Positions 36,558-46,632 are shown, counted from the stretch's first letter. The stretch is DNA of 64,000 bases from Pyxidicoccus xibeiensis (GCF_024198175.1 NZ_JAJVKV010000021.1:93129-157128); one strand, 5' to 3'. Translations and numbers: made by a program. Notes: a model not told the origin generated them from the letters alone.

Positions 36558-37295
36558 TCACATCAGCTTCGCGAGCTTCGGGAGCACCTCACCGCTCTTG
36601 CCGGTGACGTTGTATTCGAAGCGGCCGGAGTTCTCCGCCGGGTCCAGGTTGACGAGCCACGTCTCCCCGCCCGCCTCGCGCACCCGGTCGACGATGCCCG
36701 CGGCCGGGTACACGACGCCGGAGGTGCCCGCGGCGAGGAAGACGAACCGCCCGCCCGACGTGGAGCCCCGGTAGGCGAAGCTCTCTATCTTCTTCATGTC
36801 GGCGGGGTCCAGGTACTCGCCGAACCAGACGATGTGGGGCCGGAGGATTCCACCGCACTCGCGACACCCGGGCACCGTGCCCGCCGGGTACACGGTGGTG
36901 TCCTCGAAGGGTGCGCGCTGGCACTTGCTGCACCGCGTCTTGAACAGGGTGCCGTGCATCTCCACCACGCGCTCGCTGCCCGCGCGCCGGTGCAGGCCGT
37001 CCACGTTCTGCGTGGCCAGGAGGAAGCGGTCGCCCAGGTGGCGCTCCCAGGCCGCCAGCGCCGCATGGCCGGGGTTGGGCTGGACGCTGGCGGCGGCGGC
37101 CCGGCGCTGGGAGTAGAAGCGCCACACCAGGAGCGGGTCCTTCACGAAGCCCTGGGGCGAGGCCACGTCCTCGACGGGGTGGTTCTCCCACAGTCCGTCC
37201 ATTCCACGGAAGGTCGGGACTCCACTCTCGGCGGAGACTCCCGCGCCCGTGAGGACGAGCAGCCAGGTATTCGAGTCGAGGATGAGCTGCTGCAT
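36558..37295 (-). CDS. cobB: NAD-dependent protein deacylase, Sir2 family (SIRT5-like class)
   Basis: This 245-residue sirtuin removes acyl groups from lysines using NAD. Seen: the Rossmann start GAGVSAESGVPTFRG, TQNVDGLH, catalytic histidine in VEMHGTLF, and a CxxC...CxxC zinc site (CSKC and CREC). FYSQRR matches the Y-x-x-R pair that marks class III enzymes able to remove succinyl and malonyl groups; that specificity is inferred from family knowledge. The ATG at 37295 is chosen because it follows a GAGAGG ribosome site; a longer reading to 37349 adds residues with no sirtuin similarity. It converges on the kinase gene and diverges from the GAF-type reductase gene. Confidence 0.93.
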   Translation of the reverse strand: MQQLILDSNTWLLVLTGAGVSAESGVPTFRGMDGLWENHPVEDVASPQGFVKDPLLVWRFYSQRRAAAASVQPNPGHAALAAWERHLGDRFLLATQNVDGLHRRAGSERVVEMHGTLFKTRCSKCQRAPFEDTTVYPAGTVPGCRECGGILRPHIVWFGEYLDPADMKKIESFAYRGSTSGGRFVFLAAGTSGVVYPAAGIVDRVREAGGETWLVNLDPAENSGRFEYNVTGKSGEVLPKLAKLM

Positions 37296-37396
37296 GGGGC
37301 GCCTCTCGTGCGGCGGGAAATGATTCAGGGTATTGAGTGACGGCGACATCGCCCGGGCCTGACGTCCTGGCGACGCTCACCTTCGAGGTCCCCATC

Positions 37397-37882
37397 ATGG
37401 CGGAAGTCACCCTGGATCTGCGTGGCATGCCGAAGGCAGAGGCCTACGCTGAACTGAAGCAGCACGTCCTGGCGGTGCTGGAAGGCATCGACGACGACAT
37501 CGCGGGCATGGCCACCATGAGCTGCCTGCTGCACAACGCCTTCGGCCACCTGTGGACGGGCTTCTACCGGGTGGTGACGCCGGGCAAGCTGCTGCGCGTG
37601 GGCCCCTACCAGGGCACGCTCGGGTGCCTGGAGATCCACTTCGGCAAGGGCGTGTGCGGCACGTCCGCCGCGAAGGGCGAGACGGTGGTGGTGGCCGACG
37701 TGCACGCCTTCCCCGGCCACATCACCTGCGACGGGCGCTCGGCGTCGGAAATCGTCGTGCCGGTGTTCGGGAAGAACCGCGAGCTCATCGCCGTGCTGGA
37801 CATCGACTCCGAGCACAAGGGCACGTTCGACGACGTGGACCGCCGCGCGCTGGAAGACCTGATGCGCTGGTTCCAGAAGTAG
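37397..37882 (+). CDS. msrC: Free methionine-(R)-sulfoxide reductase (GAF-type)
   Basis: This 161-residue single-domain GAF protein reduces free methionine-R-sulfoxide. The family markers are present: three cysteines in the expected places (LGCLEI, KGVCGT, HITCDG), WTGFYR near the N-terminus, and EIVVPVF plus LDIDS in the second half. The length is normal. The ATG at 37397 (MAEVTLDLRG) is preferred to an in-frame start 60 bases upstream because the fold begins here. It is divergent from the sirtuin gene and convergent with psuG 50 bases away. Confidence 0.92.
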   Translation: MAEVTLDLRGMPKAEAYAELKQHVLAVLEGIDDDIAGMATMSCLLHNAFGHLWTGFYRVVTPGKLLRVGPYQGTLGCLEIHFGKGVCGTSAAKGETVVVADVHAFPGHITCDGRSASEIVVPVFGKNRELIAVLDIDSEHKGTFDDVDRRALEDLMRWFQK

Positions 37883-37932
37883 CGCGGCCCACGGCAGGCG
37901 GAGCCGGGTGGCTCCGCCGCTCCCCCCCTGCG

Positions 37933-38844
<912 letters not shown>

Positions 38845-38929
38845 GGGCGCGCGTTTAACCCCGGGCGGGCATGCGGACAAGCGGGGCCGTGGGGGAAACG
38901 TCGGCTTGCACGCGCCAGCTCGGCGCCCT

Positions 38930-39853
38930 ATGCCCTGTCCCGCCGTGTCCAGCTCCACCGCCTCCGCGTCTGCCCTCCCCGCCCGCTCCTTCTCCGCGTC
39001 CGACCTGGCCATCATCGGCGTGGTCATCGTCTGGGGCACCAACTACACGGTGGTGAAGGAGGCGCTGGGCACCATCCCCCCGCTCGCCTTCATGTCGCTT
39101 CGCTTCGCCATCGCCGCACTGGCCATGGGCGCGCTGCTGTGGGCGGTGGAGGGGTGGAAGCCGATGCCCCGGAAGGTGTTCCTCAAGCTGATGGCGCTCG
39201 GCCTGGTGGGCAACACCGTCTACCAGCTCTGCTTCATCCTCGGGCTGGCGCACACGACGGCGGCGAACAGCGGACTGCTGACGGCGGTGACGCCGGTGCT
39301 GGTGGCGGCGCTGGGAGCGCTGCTGGGCGTGGAGCGGCTGACGCGGCCGCTGGTGACGGGCCTGTCCCTGGCGGTGGCGGGCATGCTGCTGGTGGTGGGC
39401 GCGCGAGGCCCGGCCATGGGCGCGGCGACGTGGCTGGGCGACGGGCTCATCCTCGGGGGCTGCCTGTGCTGGGCCATCTACACCGTCGGCATCCGCTCGG
39501 TGGGCACGGAGGTGTCCGCGCTGCGCATCACCGCGACCACGATGCTGACGGGCGCGCCTGGCGTGGTGCTCGCGGGGGTGCCGGAAGTCCTCGCGCTGGA
39601 GCCCGCGAGCATCGGGTTCAACGCCTGGGCGGGCGTGGTGTACTCGGCGCTGGTGCCGCTGGTGCTCTCGTACTTCATCTGGGGACGCACGGTGCAGAAG
39701 GTGGGGAGCAGCCGCGCGGCGCTCTACAACACCGGCATCCCCGTGGTGGCCGCCCTCACCGCCTGGGCCGTGCGCGGCGAGCAGCCCACGGTGCTCCAGG
39801 CCGTGGGCGCGGGCCTCATCCTCACGGGCGTGGTGCTCAGCCGGAGGAAGTGA
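38930..39853 (+). CDS. EamA/DMT-family transporter
   Basis: This inner-membrane protein of 307 residues has ten predicted helices in two EamA repeats. The first repeat starts at LAIIGVVIVWGTNYTVVKEAL and the second around LGDGLILGGCLCWAIYTVGIR. The repeat signatures (WGTNYTVVK, AWAVRGEQPT near the end) fit drug/metabolite transporters. The substrate is unknown. The ATG at 38930 gives a short N-terminal tail; the frame is open further up into the psuG leader, but that part is not membrane-protein-like. It ends 9 bases before the stop of the convergent regulator gene. Confidence 0.88.
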   Translation: MPCPAVSSSTASASALPARSFSASDLAIIGVVIVWGTNYTVVKEALGTIPPLAFMSLRFAIAALAMGALLWAVEGWKPMPRKVFLKLMALGLVGNTVYQLCFILGLAHTTAANSGLLTAVTPVLVAALGALLGVERLTRPLVTGLSLAVAGMLLVVGARGPAMGAATWLGDGLILGGCLCWAIYTVGIRSVGTEVSALRITATTMLTGAPGVVLAGVPEVLALEPASIGFNAWAGVVYSALVPLVLSYFIWGRTVQKVGSSRAALYNTGIPVVAALTAWAVRGEQPTVLQAVGAGLILTGVVLSRRK

Positions 39854-39862
39854 CGGGCGCGC

Positions 39863-41566
39863 TCACCCGCGCCGGCCGCGCTCCACGGCGAGGCCGTACT
39901 CTTCAATCTTCTTGTCCAGCGTGGGCCGGCTGATGCCGAGCAGCGCCGCGGCGCGGACCTTCTTCCCTCCCGCCTCGCGAAGCGCCTCGGCGATGGCGTC
40001 GCGCTCCAGCCGCGCCAGGCGCTCCTGCAGTGTCTGGGGGCTGGAGGCCGCGCCGCCCTCCTGGATTTCCGGAGGCAGGTGCAGCGCCCCCACGCGGCTC
40101 CCGGCATAGAGCAGGCCGAGCCGCTCTCCCACCAGCTCCAGCTCGCGCACGTTCTGGGGCCATGCGTAGTCCACGAGCAACCGCCGTGCCTCCGGCCCCA
40201 GCGTCGGAGGCTCCTTGCGCGCCCGCCGCGCCGCGCGGGTGGTGAAGCCCTCCAGTAAGGTGAGCACGTCCGCCCGGCGCTCCCGGAGGGGTGGCACCTC
40301 CAGCTCGAAGCCCGCGAGGCCCCGGGCGAGCGCCGTCTCCACCTCTCCCCGGGTGGCCAGCAGCGGCAGGGGCGCTGGCGCGGTGGCCAGCACCCGCACG
40401 TCCACGGGCTCCTCACCGCCCTGCCTCGCGGGAGCGGACCTCCGGGCCAGCAGCCGCGCCAGCCGCTCCGCCGTGGGACGGGGCAGTGCCTGCACCTGCT
40501 GGAGCAGCAGCGAGCCCCCATCCGCGCGCAGCAGCGCGGAAGTCACCGGCGGCTGTCCGGGCGCACTCGCCTTGCCGAACAGCGCCTCCTCCACGGGCTC
40601 CTGGGGCAGGCGGCAGTCCACGATGACCAGCGGCCCCAGCGCCCGGGGCGAGTGCGCGTGGACCAGGCGCGCCAGCATCGTCTTCCCCGTCCCGGGCTCG
40701 CCGTGAATCACCACGGGGGCCGCGCTGGCCGCCGCGCGCTTCGCGCCGTCCACCAGCGCCTTGAGGGGCCGGGACGCGCCCGCCAGCGCCAGCGAGGAGG
40801 CCTCCGCCTCCACCCGCGAGCGCACCGCGGTGTACGCCTCGCCCCCCAGCCGCCCCAGCGCGGCCAGCAGCTGGCCCTCGCCATCGGTGAAGACCGGCTC
40901 GGCGCGAGCCACGTACAGCACGCCAAAGGGCCGGCCTCCCGAGGCCACCAGGGGCGTGCACAGCATGTCGTCGGCCTGGGTCAGCTCCTTGCGCTCTAGC
41001 GCGGCCTGGGCCAGCGAATGGGGCACGGCCAGCGCCTCCCCACCCACCACGGCCGCGGTGAGCAGGCCCGCACTGCTGCCCAGCAGCGCCGCCGCCCGGT
41101 CCGCGTTGAGGGCATGGGCCACCTCGTCCGCCAGCCGCCGCAGCACCATGGCCTCGCTGGTGGCGCCCATCAGGGCAATGCCCGCCGAGTACAGCGCCGC
41201 CGCCGTCCCCACGTGCGGCAGCACCTCCTCGATGGGCACATGGCCCGCGGACGTGGGCCCTCCCTCCACCAGCGTCACCGCCGGAGGCTCGAAGAGGGCC
41301 GTCGTGGTTCCCACACGCACACGGTCCCCGGGCTGCAGCACGACCTCGCCAGAGAGCCGCTCCCCGTTGACGAGCGTCCCGTTGCGCGAGCGGAGGTCGC
41401 GAATCCGCGCCTGCCCCTCCTGGAGGGTGATCAGCGCATGCCTGCGCGAGACCTGGTCATCCTCCAGCGGGATTTCACATGACGGGCTGCGACCGATTGT
41501 CGCTTCCGTCAGCACCTCGTAGCGGCGCCCCGCGGATGGACCGGTGAGCAGCAGGAGTGCGGGCAT
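39863..41566 (-). CDS. FHA-GAF-AAA+-HTH regulator with degenerate sigma54-activator core
   Basis: This 567-residue protein has an FHA phosphothreonine-binding domain (1-95, with IGRSPSCEIPL, SRRHA and RNGT), a GAF-like domain (about 120-255), an AAA+ domain (about 265-440) and a Fis-type helix-turn-helix at the end (ALLGISRPTLDKKIEEYG). The layout is that of the many myxobacterial sigma54 enhancer-binding proteins controlled by Ser/Thr kinases. The ATP loop GEPGTGKT is kept. The sigma54 loop GAFTGA is absent (ALFGKASAPGQPP instead) and the Walker B acidic pair is gone (GGSLLLQQV for GGTLFLDEI). It probably binds DNA but cannot drive sigma54 open-complex formation. Confidence 0.9.
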   Translation of the reverse strand: MPALLLLTGPSAGRRYEVLTEATIGRSPSCEIPLEDDQVSRRHALITLQEGQARIRDLRSRNGTLVNGERLSGEVVLQPGDRVRVGTTTALFEPPAVTLVEGGPTSAGHVPIEEVLPHVGTAAALYSAGIALMGATSEAMVLRRLADEVAHALNADRAAALLGSSAGLLTAAVVGGEALAVPHSLAQAALERKELTQADDMLCTPLVASGGRPFGVLYVARAEPVFTDGEGQLLAALGRLGGEAYTAVRSRVEAEASSLALAGASRPLKALVDGAKRAAASAAPVVIHGEPGTGKTMLARLVHAHSPRALGPLVIVDCRLPQEPVEEALFGKASAPGQPPVTSALLRADGGSLLLQQVQALPRPTAERLARLLARRSAPARQGGEEPVDVRVLATAPAPLPLLATRGEVETALARGLAGFELEVPPLRERRADVLTLLEGFTTRAARRARKEPPTLGPEARRLLVDYAWPQNVRELELVGERLGLLYAGSRVGALHLPPEIQEGGAASSPQTLQERLARLERDAIAEALREAGGKKVRAAALLGISRPTLDKKIEEYGLAVERGRRG

Positions 41567-41627
41567 GGGTCGCGGAGCCTAGCGTTCCGCCGGACACGGG
41601 CAAGGACTCCCGGCCCGCCCCGTCCCG

Positions 41628-42800
41628 CTACATGGGCCTTTCGGCGTTGAGGAGCGCACGGATTTCGTGCTCGTCCAGCGTCCTGCCCTCACGGGCAATG
41701 GCCAGCGCGTTCACCTGGGTTTCCTCCACCTCCACGTGGGCACCCTTGCGCCACTCCGTGGTGTGCACCGCGCCATCCACCAGCTTGCCGACGACGCTGC
41801 CCTCGTCCCGGGCCATGACCTCCATCCACAGGTTCTCCACCACCGTGCTGCCATCCGGGTGGGTGTCGAAGGGGGCCCGCACCAGGAAGGTGAGCGGCTC
41901 CATCAGCCCCTTGCGCTGGAAGCGCGCGAGGAAGGACGGCAGCAGCGCCTGGGCCTCGCGGCGCATGGCCTGGGTCTGCTCCTCCGGCTCCTTCTCGAAG
42001 CGCTCGCGGTACGGCGACAGCAGCTCCGAGGTGTTGTGCCGCCCGCCCGGGGACACCACGGAGAGGAACAGCCCCTCGTGACCCTCGAACGTGTCCAGCG
42101 GCACGCCCAGCAGGTTGGTGCGGGCCTCCTCGGACGGCACCAGCATGAACGTCTGCCCCTCGCTGGTGCCCACCTGCGAGCGCAGCGCCGGCCCCTGCCC
42201 GAAGGCCAGGTCCGTGCACAGCTCGTGCAGGAAGCTCTCCGCCGCCAGCAGGTCGTCCTCCGCCAGGTGGAAGATCTCCAGGTCTCGCGCGCCGAACTTC
42301 TCCATCCCGTGCGAGTGGACCCACAGGGGCGTGTCACCCTCCGTGGCCTCCACCGCGTGCAGGTGGACGTGGTCCCGGATGTCGAAGTCCAGCTCGGTGA
42401 TCTCCACCACGTCGTCGGGCTCGTGCAGCTTGAAGGCGGTGACGTCCACCAGCACGCCCTTGACGTGCTCCAGCAGCGTGCGCACGGCCCACAGCGCCTC
42501 GAACACCGGCAGCGTGGGCTGCGCGCCGCCCGGCTCCACCGACAGCCGGTAGAAGGCCTTGGAGCGCCCGAGCCGCTCGAAGGCCTCCGGGCTCCCGCTG
42601 AAGACCTCCTTGGAGAAGCGCGGCAGGTTCTCCGCGCCCACCGTCAGGCGCACCAGCACCTCCGAGTCGTCGCCCTTGACCTTGAAGCCCAGGCCGTCCT
42701 CGTCCGGAGTGAACTCCACCTCGTCCGTCGCGAAGGAGGCCCGCAGCGCGTCCAGCGGCGCGGGGCCCTCCTGCTCGGTTGCCAGCAGGTAGACCTCCAT
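41628..42800 (-). CDS. DUF2314-like protein of unknown function
   Basis: This 390-residue soluble acidic protein has no signal or membrane segment. The C-terminal third (about residues 300-375, with ENLWMEVM, GSVVGKLVDG and WRKGAHVEVE) resembles DUF2314, a small domain thought to handle changes in protein or query length and found in bacteria and phage contexts. The N-terminal two thirds, with YRLSVEPGG and LWVHSHGM, look like a separate conserved alpha/beta region with no recognised function. Its ATG overlaps the stop of the upstream deoxynucleoside kinase by one base (TGATG), so the two are translationally coupled. Confidence 0.72.
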   Translation of the reverse strand: MEVYLLATEQEGPAPLDALRASFATDEVEFTPDEDGLGFKVKGDDSEVLVRLTVGAENLPRFSKEVFSGSPEAFERLGRSKAFYRLSVEPGGAQPTLPVFEALWAVRTLLEHVKGVLVDVTAFKLHEPDDVVEITELDFDIRDHVHLHAVEATEGDTPLWVHSHGMEKFGARDLEIFHLAEDDLLAAESFLHELCTDLAFGQGPALRSQVGTSEGQTFMLVPSEEARTNLLGVPLDTFEGHEGLFLSVVSPGGRHNTSELLSPYRERFEKEPEEQTQAMRREAQALLPSFLARFQRKGLMEPLTFLVRAPFDTHPDGSTVVENLWMEVMARDEGSVVGKLVDGAVHTTEWRKGAHVEVEETQVNALAIAREGRTLDEHEIRALLNAERPM

Positions 42801-43414
42801 CACAGGTGCTTCTCGATCTGGCGAAAGAGGTCCACGCGGTCCACCAGGTTGGTCAGATAGTCGAGCTTGTCCGTGGCCAGCACGAGCACCGGCGACAGCC
42901 GGTAGCCGTCGAACCACTCCTCATACAGGGCATTGAGGCGCTGCAGATAACGGGTGGGGATGTCCTTTTCCATGGCGCGGCCGCGCAGGCGGATGCGCTC
43001 GCGCAGCGTCTGCACGGGGCAGCGCAGGTAGATCATGAGGTCCGGGGGCCGGAGCGACTCGGAGATGGTCTCGTAGAGCTCGCAGTACGTCTTCCAGTCG
43101 CGCTTGTCGATGAGCCGCTGCCGGTGGAGGTTCTTGGCGAAGATCTCCGCGTCCTCGTAGAGGGTCCGGTCCTGCAGGACGGTGCCCGTCGTCTTCTCCA
43201 GCTCCCGGTGCAGCCGGAACTTGTGCGTCAGGAAGAAGAGCTGCGAGCGGAACGCCCACGTCTTCATGTCCTTGTAGAAGTCGGCCAGATATGGGTTCTG
43301 GTCGTTGGGCTCGAAGGACGGGGTGAGCCCGTACTTCCGGCAGAGGAAGGACGTGAGCTCCGTCTTCCCGGCGCCGATGTTGCCCGCGATGGCGATGAAC
43401 TTTTTCCTGGCCAC
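42800..43414 (-). CDS. Deoxynucleoside kinase
   Basis: This 204-residue enzyme phosphorylates deoxynucleosides for nucleotide salvage. Seen: the P-loop IAGNIGAGKTEL at residues 7-18, the substrate-side SQLFFLTHKFR, DRTLYEDAEIF (the DR-S/T type motif with the catalytic region), and a lid-like RIRLRGRAMEKDIP. These fit the dNK/dGK/dAK family; specificity is not readable by eye. The GTG start at 43414 is chosen because it follows an AGGGG site and opens directly into the fold; a frame open to 43990 upstream is spurious. It is the first gene of a two-gene unit with the DUF2314-like gene and is divergent from plsC. Confidence 0.88.
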   Translation of the reverse strand: MARKKFIAIAGNIGAGKTELTSFLCRKYGLTPSFEPNDQNPYLADFYKDMKTWAFRSQLFFLTHKFRLHRELEKTTGTVLQDRTLYEDAEIFAKNLHRQRLIDKRDWKTYCELYETISESLRPPDLMIYLRCPVQTLRERIRLRGRAMEKDIPTRYLQRLNALYEEWFDGYRLSPVLVLATDKLDYLTNLVDRVDLFRQIEKHL

Positions 43415-43648
43415 GCTACCCCTGCTTGTAATCCCGCCGAGCAGCGCATACCAGAAACAAGGTGTGGGAGGCCGTGGTAGAAGAAGTGCATGCTCCGGCA
43501 TCGTCCTGCCACCCCCACGCCCGGCGCGGCCATCCTCCGGGGTGTGCCTGCCTGCCCGGCCGCCCGGGAAGGGACGTGGGTGGGGCGTGCCCGAGGGCCC
43601 GGGCGCTCGCCGGCCCGACGCGTCGCCCCCATGGAGGGGGGCTGAGGG

Positions 43649-44437
43649 ATGCGCAAGCTCTTCTGCATGCTCGTTGCTGGGGTGTGGTCCCCGATTTCCT
43701 TTGTGCTGGCCATCCTGGCCATGGTGGTGACACTGAACCCCGCGGCCTCGGTCTGGGTGGCCCGCAGGATCTGGTCGCCGGTGCTGCTGTGGGCGGGCGG
43801 CGCGACGCTGGAAGTCATTGGCGCGGAGAACGTGGACCCGAAGCGGCCCACCATCTACGTGGGCAACCACCAGTCCACCATCGACATCCCCGCGCACTTC
43901 CTGGCCGTCCCGGTCCCCTTCCGCTACGTGGCGAAGAGCCAGCTCAAGTGGGTGCCGTTCATCGGCTGGTATCTGGCACTCGCCGGCCACGTCTTCGTCA
44001 ACCGCTCCAACCGCTCCAAGGCCATCGCCTCGCTGGATGCGGCCGCGGCGAAGATTCGCGCCGGGGTCAGCATCTTCCTCTACCCGGAGGGCACCCGCTC
44101 CCCGGACGGCCGCATCCTTCCCTTCAAGAAGGGGCCCTTCGCCCTGGCCCTCAAGTCCCGCGTTCCCGTCTGCCCCGTCACCATCGAGGGCTCAGGGAAC
44201 CTGATGCCCAAGTCCACCTGGAACATCACCCCGGGCCCCATCCGCGTGAAGATTGGCAAGCCCATCGACACCACGCGCTTCGCCGAGAATGACCGCGAGG
44301 GGCTCGCCCGCGCCGTGCGTGAGGTCATCATCGCCGACAGCCTGTCGATGGGCGGCAAGGGCGGCGACGTGGACGACGCCGTCGCCGACGCGGGCGTCGA
44401 GGGTGTCGGCAAGGCGCGCGTTTCCTCCTCTACCTGA
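43649..44437 (+). CDS. plsC: 1-acyl-sn-glycerol-3-phosphate acyltransferase
   Basis: This 262-residue membrane enzyme acylates lysophosphatidate to phosphatidate in phospholipid synthesis. A hydrophobic N-terminal segment (about 5-30) anchors it. The acyltransferase motifs are in order: NHQSTID (the H-x4-D catalytic pair), a middle VFVNRSNRSKA block, YPEGTRS, and PVCPVTIEGSG. The start is preceded by a purine-rich GAGGG site. The Gly/Asp-rich C-terminal tail is not conserved in the family. A lipoprotein gene follows after 12 bases and is likely co-transcribed. Confidence 0.93.
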   Translation: MRKLFCMLVAGVWSPISFVLAILAMVVTLNPAASVWVARRIWSPVLLWAGGATLEVIGAENVDPKRPTIYVGNHQSTIDIPAHFLAVPVPFRYVAKSQLKWVPFIGWYLALAGHVFVNRSNRSKAIASLDAAAAKIRAGVSIFLYPEGTRSPDGRILPFKKGPFALALKSRVPVCPVTIEGSGNLMPKSTWNITPGPIRVKIGKPIDTTRFAENDREGLARAVREVIIADSLSMGGKGGDVDDAVADAGVEGVGKARVSSST

Positions 44438-44449
44438 GACGTCCCCACC

Positions 44450-45835
44450 GTGAAGACGACCCGTCACCTCCGCTTCCGTCCCTGGGTCCGCGCCGCCGTG
44501 CTCGGCCTGGGCCTGCTGGCCACCGGCTGCTCCCACACCGCGCCCGCCACCGCGAGCAACCGCCCCGCGGACACCCGCGGCAAGGCCCGCGTCGTGCTGG
44601 ACGAGAATCCGCCGGAGAAGGCGGTGGAGCTGCTCCGGGCGATGCAGCTGCAGACGCCGGATGACCTGGACGTGGCGCGCGCCCTCACCGAGGCCCACGT
44701 GAAGGCGGGCCGCACGGACGCGTGGATTGCCGAGCTGCAGGGCCGCATCGCCGCCCAGGAGCGCGCGGTGGACCAGTACATGCTCGGCCTGGCCCTCTTC
44801 TCGCGGGCGCGGGACGCGGGGGCGCCCACCGTGGCCGCCTTCGAGCGCGCCATCGCCCTGGCTCCGGAGACGGCCGAGTTCCACTACCGCCTCGGCGTCG
44901 CGCGCCTGGAGTCCGAGCAGTACGCCGCCGCCGTGGAGCCCCTGCGCCGCGCCACCACGCTGGCCCCGGAGCGCACCGCCTGGCGCCTGCCGCTGGCCAA
45001 GGCGCTGCACCGCACGGGGGACGCCCCTGGCGCGGTGGCGGCCCTGGGCTCCGTGGTGCGGGGCCGCCCGAGCCCCGGCGAGGTGACGACGGCGCGGGCG
45101 CTGATGGAGCAGATTGCCGACCCCTTCGCCGGCATCCCCAAGACGGCCGAGGCGAAGCTGGAGGAGGGCCTGCGCTACCTGAACGACCTGGACGCACCCC
45201 AGCACGCCATCCTCGCCTTCGAGGAGATCCTCCACGACTACCCGGACCTGGCGGTGGTGCACGCCCTGCTGGGCCTGGCCTACCAGCGCCTGGATGACGC
45301 CGGGCGCGCGGTGGACGAGTTCAAGCAGGCCATCGAGCGGGCTCCCCGGGACGGCAAGAACCACCTGTACCTGGGCGAGCTCTACCTCTCCCGCCAGCGC
45401 CCGGACGCGGCCCGTACGGCCTTCGAGCAGGCCGTGGCGCTCCATCCGCTGCTGGACGTGGCCTGGTTCCGCCTGGGCGACCTGCACCTGGAGCGGCGTG
45501 ATTTGAACGCCGCCCGCGAGGCCTTCTCCGTGGCCGTGGCGCTGACGCCGGACGCGGTGCCTCCCCGGGGCAAGCTGGCGCTCGTGTACCAGCTCGAGGG
45601 GGACTACGCCGCCGCCGAGCGCGAGCTGCGGCACGTGGTCGAAAAGGACCCGGAGAACATGGAGTTCAGCCTGCGGCTGGGGCTGCTCTTCACCGAGCAG
45701 GCAATGAAGTCTTCACGCGCCGAGACGCGGAAGACAGCGTCCGGGGAGGCAGAGCGCTGGCTGGGCAAGGTGCTGGAGGCGCAGCCGGAGAACGCAGTGG
45801 CATCCCGGGCGCTCCAGCAACTCAAGGCGCAGTAG
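44450..45835 (+). CDS. TPR-repeat lipoprotein
   Basis: This 461-residue protein has a lipoprotein signal peptide (Arg-rich start, hydrophobic stretch, lipobox LLATGC with Cys about residue 27) followed by an array of tetratricopeptide repeats covering most of the chain. Clear units include AEFHYRLGVARLESEQYAAA and VHALLGLAYQRLDDAGRAVD. It is probably a periplasmic-facing scaffold anchored in a membrane; partner and process are unknown. The GTG start lies 12 bases after the plsC stop, which suggests one operon. Confidence 0.88.
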   Translation: MKTTRHLRFRPWVRAAVLGLGLLATGCSHTAPATASNRPADTRGKARVVLDENPPEKAVELLRAMQLQTPDDLDVARALTEAHVKAGRTDAWIAELQGRIAAQERAVDQYMLGLALFSRARDAGAPTVAAFERAIALAPETAEFHYRLGVARLESEQYAAAVEPLRRATTLAPERTAWRLPLAKALHRTGDAPGAVAALGSVVRGRPSPGEVTTARALMEQIADPFAGIPKTAEAKLEEGLRYLNDLDAPQHAILAFEEILHDYPDLAVVHALLGLAYQRLDDAGRAVDEFKQAIERAPRDGKNHLYLGELYLSRQRPDAARTAFEQAVALHPLLDVAWFRLGDLHLERRDLNAAREAFSVAVALTPDAVPPRGKLALVYQLEGDYAAAERELRHVVEKDPENMEFSLRLGLLFTEQAMKSSRAETRKTASGEAERWLGKVLEAQPENAVASRALQQLKAQ

Positions 45836-45871
45836 CCACCGCCGGGTCTGGGCCTCTACACTCAGCGTCCG

Positions 45872-46534
45872 ATGAGCGACGGTCGCAAGCCTCCGAAGAC
45901 AGCGCCCCCGACCTCCGCACCGCCGAGGACGCCGACGAGCCCGGGCATGCCCCGGGCGCCGTCCAATCCCGGCACGCTCCGGGTGATGTCCGCGGCGCGC
46001 TCCGAGCCCCTGCAGAAGGAGAAGGTGGAGGGCCCCATCGGCAAACGCCTCGCGGGCGAGGCCTCCAACCACGCGCTCAACGCGTTCTCCATCCTCAAGG
46101 AGCTGGTGGCGGACTTCCGCCAGCGGGACCGCTTCTTCAAGTACAAGGCCTCCATCGTCGCCGGCTGGCTGGCGATGACGGCGGCGAGCTTCGCCATCGC
46201 CTGCCCCGGCAGCTCCGTGGAGACGGGGGACATGGACGCGCGCCTGGTGCTCAGCGACAAGCTGGACCGGCCCTCCATAACCATCTTCAACGAGAGCGAC
46301 GAGGCGTGGGAGGACATCACCGTCATCGTCAACGGGCAGTACCGCGGGGCTTCGCCGTCGGTGGCGCCCGGCGAGTTCATGACGATTACGCCCAAGCAGC
46401 TGATGGGCAGCAGCGGCGCCGCGCCGGCGGACCTGCGCTTCAACACGCTCGAGCTGCGCACACGCAGCGACAGCGCGGACCTCACCGAGCACCTCAAGGT
46501 GGAGTGGGAGCGTCTGCGCGGGCCGAAGCGCTAG
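45872..46534 (+). CDS. Single-pass membrane protein of unknown function
   Basis: I do not recognise this 220-residue protein. It has a Pro/Thr-rich disordered start (1-45), a charged helical region (about 50-90), one membrane helix (around SIVAGWLAMTAASFAIA), and a beta-rich domain outside or in the periplasm containing ITIFNESDEAWEDITVIVNG. It reads on from the TPR lipoprotein gene after 36 bases and is the last plus-strand gene before the ribosomal superoperon. The start is the first ATG and has only a weak ribosome site. Confidence 0.72.
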   Translation: MSDGRKPPKTAPPTSAPPRTPTSPGMPRAPSNPGTLRVMSAARSEPLQKEKVEGPIGKRLAGEASNHALNAFSILKELVADFRQRDRFFKYKASIVAGWLAMTAASFAIACPGSSVETGDMDARLVLSDKLDRPSITIFNESDEAWEDITVIVNGQYRGASPSVAPGEFMTITPKQLMGSSGAAPADLRFNTLELRTRSDSADLTEHLKVEWERLRGPKR

Positions 46535-46553
46535 CACCCCGTAGAAACACGAA

Positions 46554-46582
46554 GGGCGCCCTTCCTGGTGGGAAGAGCGCCC
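46554..46582. terminator. Bidirectional hairpin at the end of the ribosomal superoperon
   Basis: Bases 46554-46565 and 46571-46582 form a 12-bp stem with one mismatch and a 5-base loop (GGGCGC...GCGCCC). It lies between the converging stops of the membrane protein gene and rplQ and probably ends both transcripts. On the minus strand a modest T-containing stretch follows. Confidence 0.6.
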
Positions 46583-46632
46583 TCGCGTTGCCTCCGGCCC
46601 CTCCTCACGGAGGGGCGCGGAAAGCGGAACGG

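Noticed and set aside
42800..43990. Longer deoxynucleoside kinase reading from 43990
   Set aside because: The added N-terminal 190 or so residues overlap the plsC gene on the other strand and look like antisense translation.
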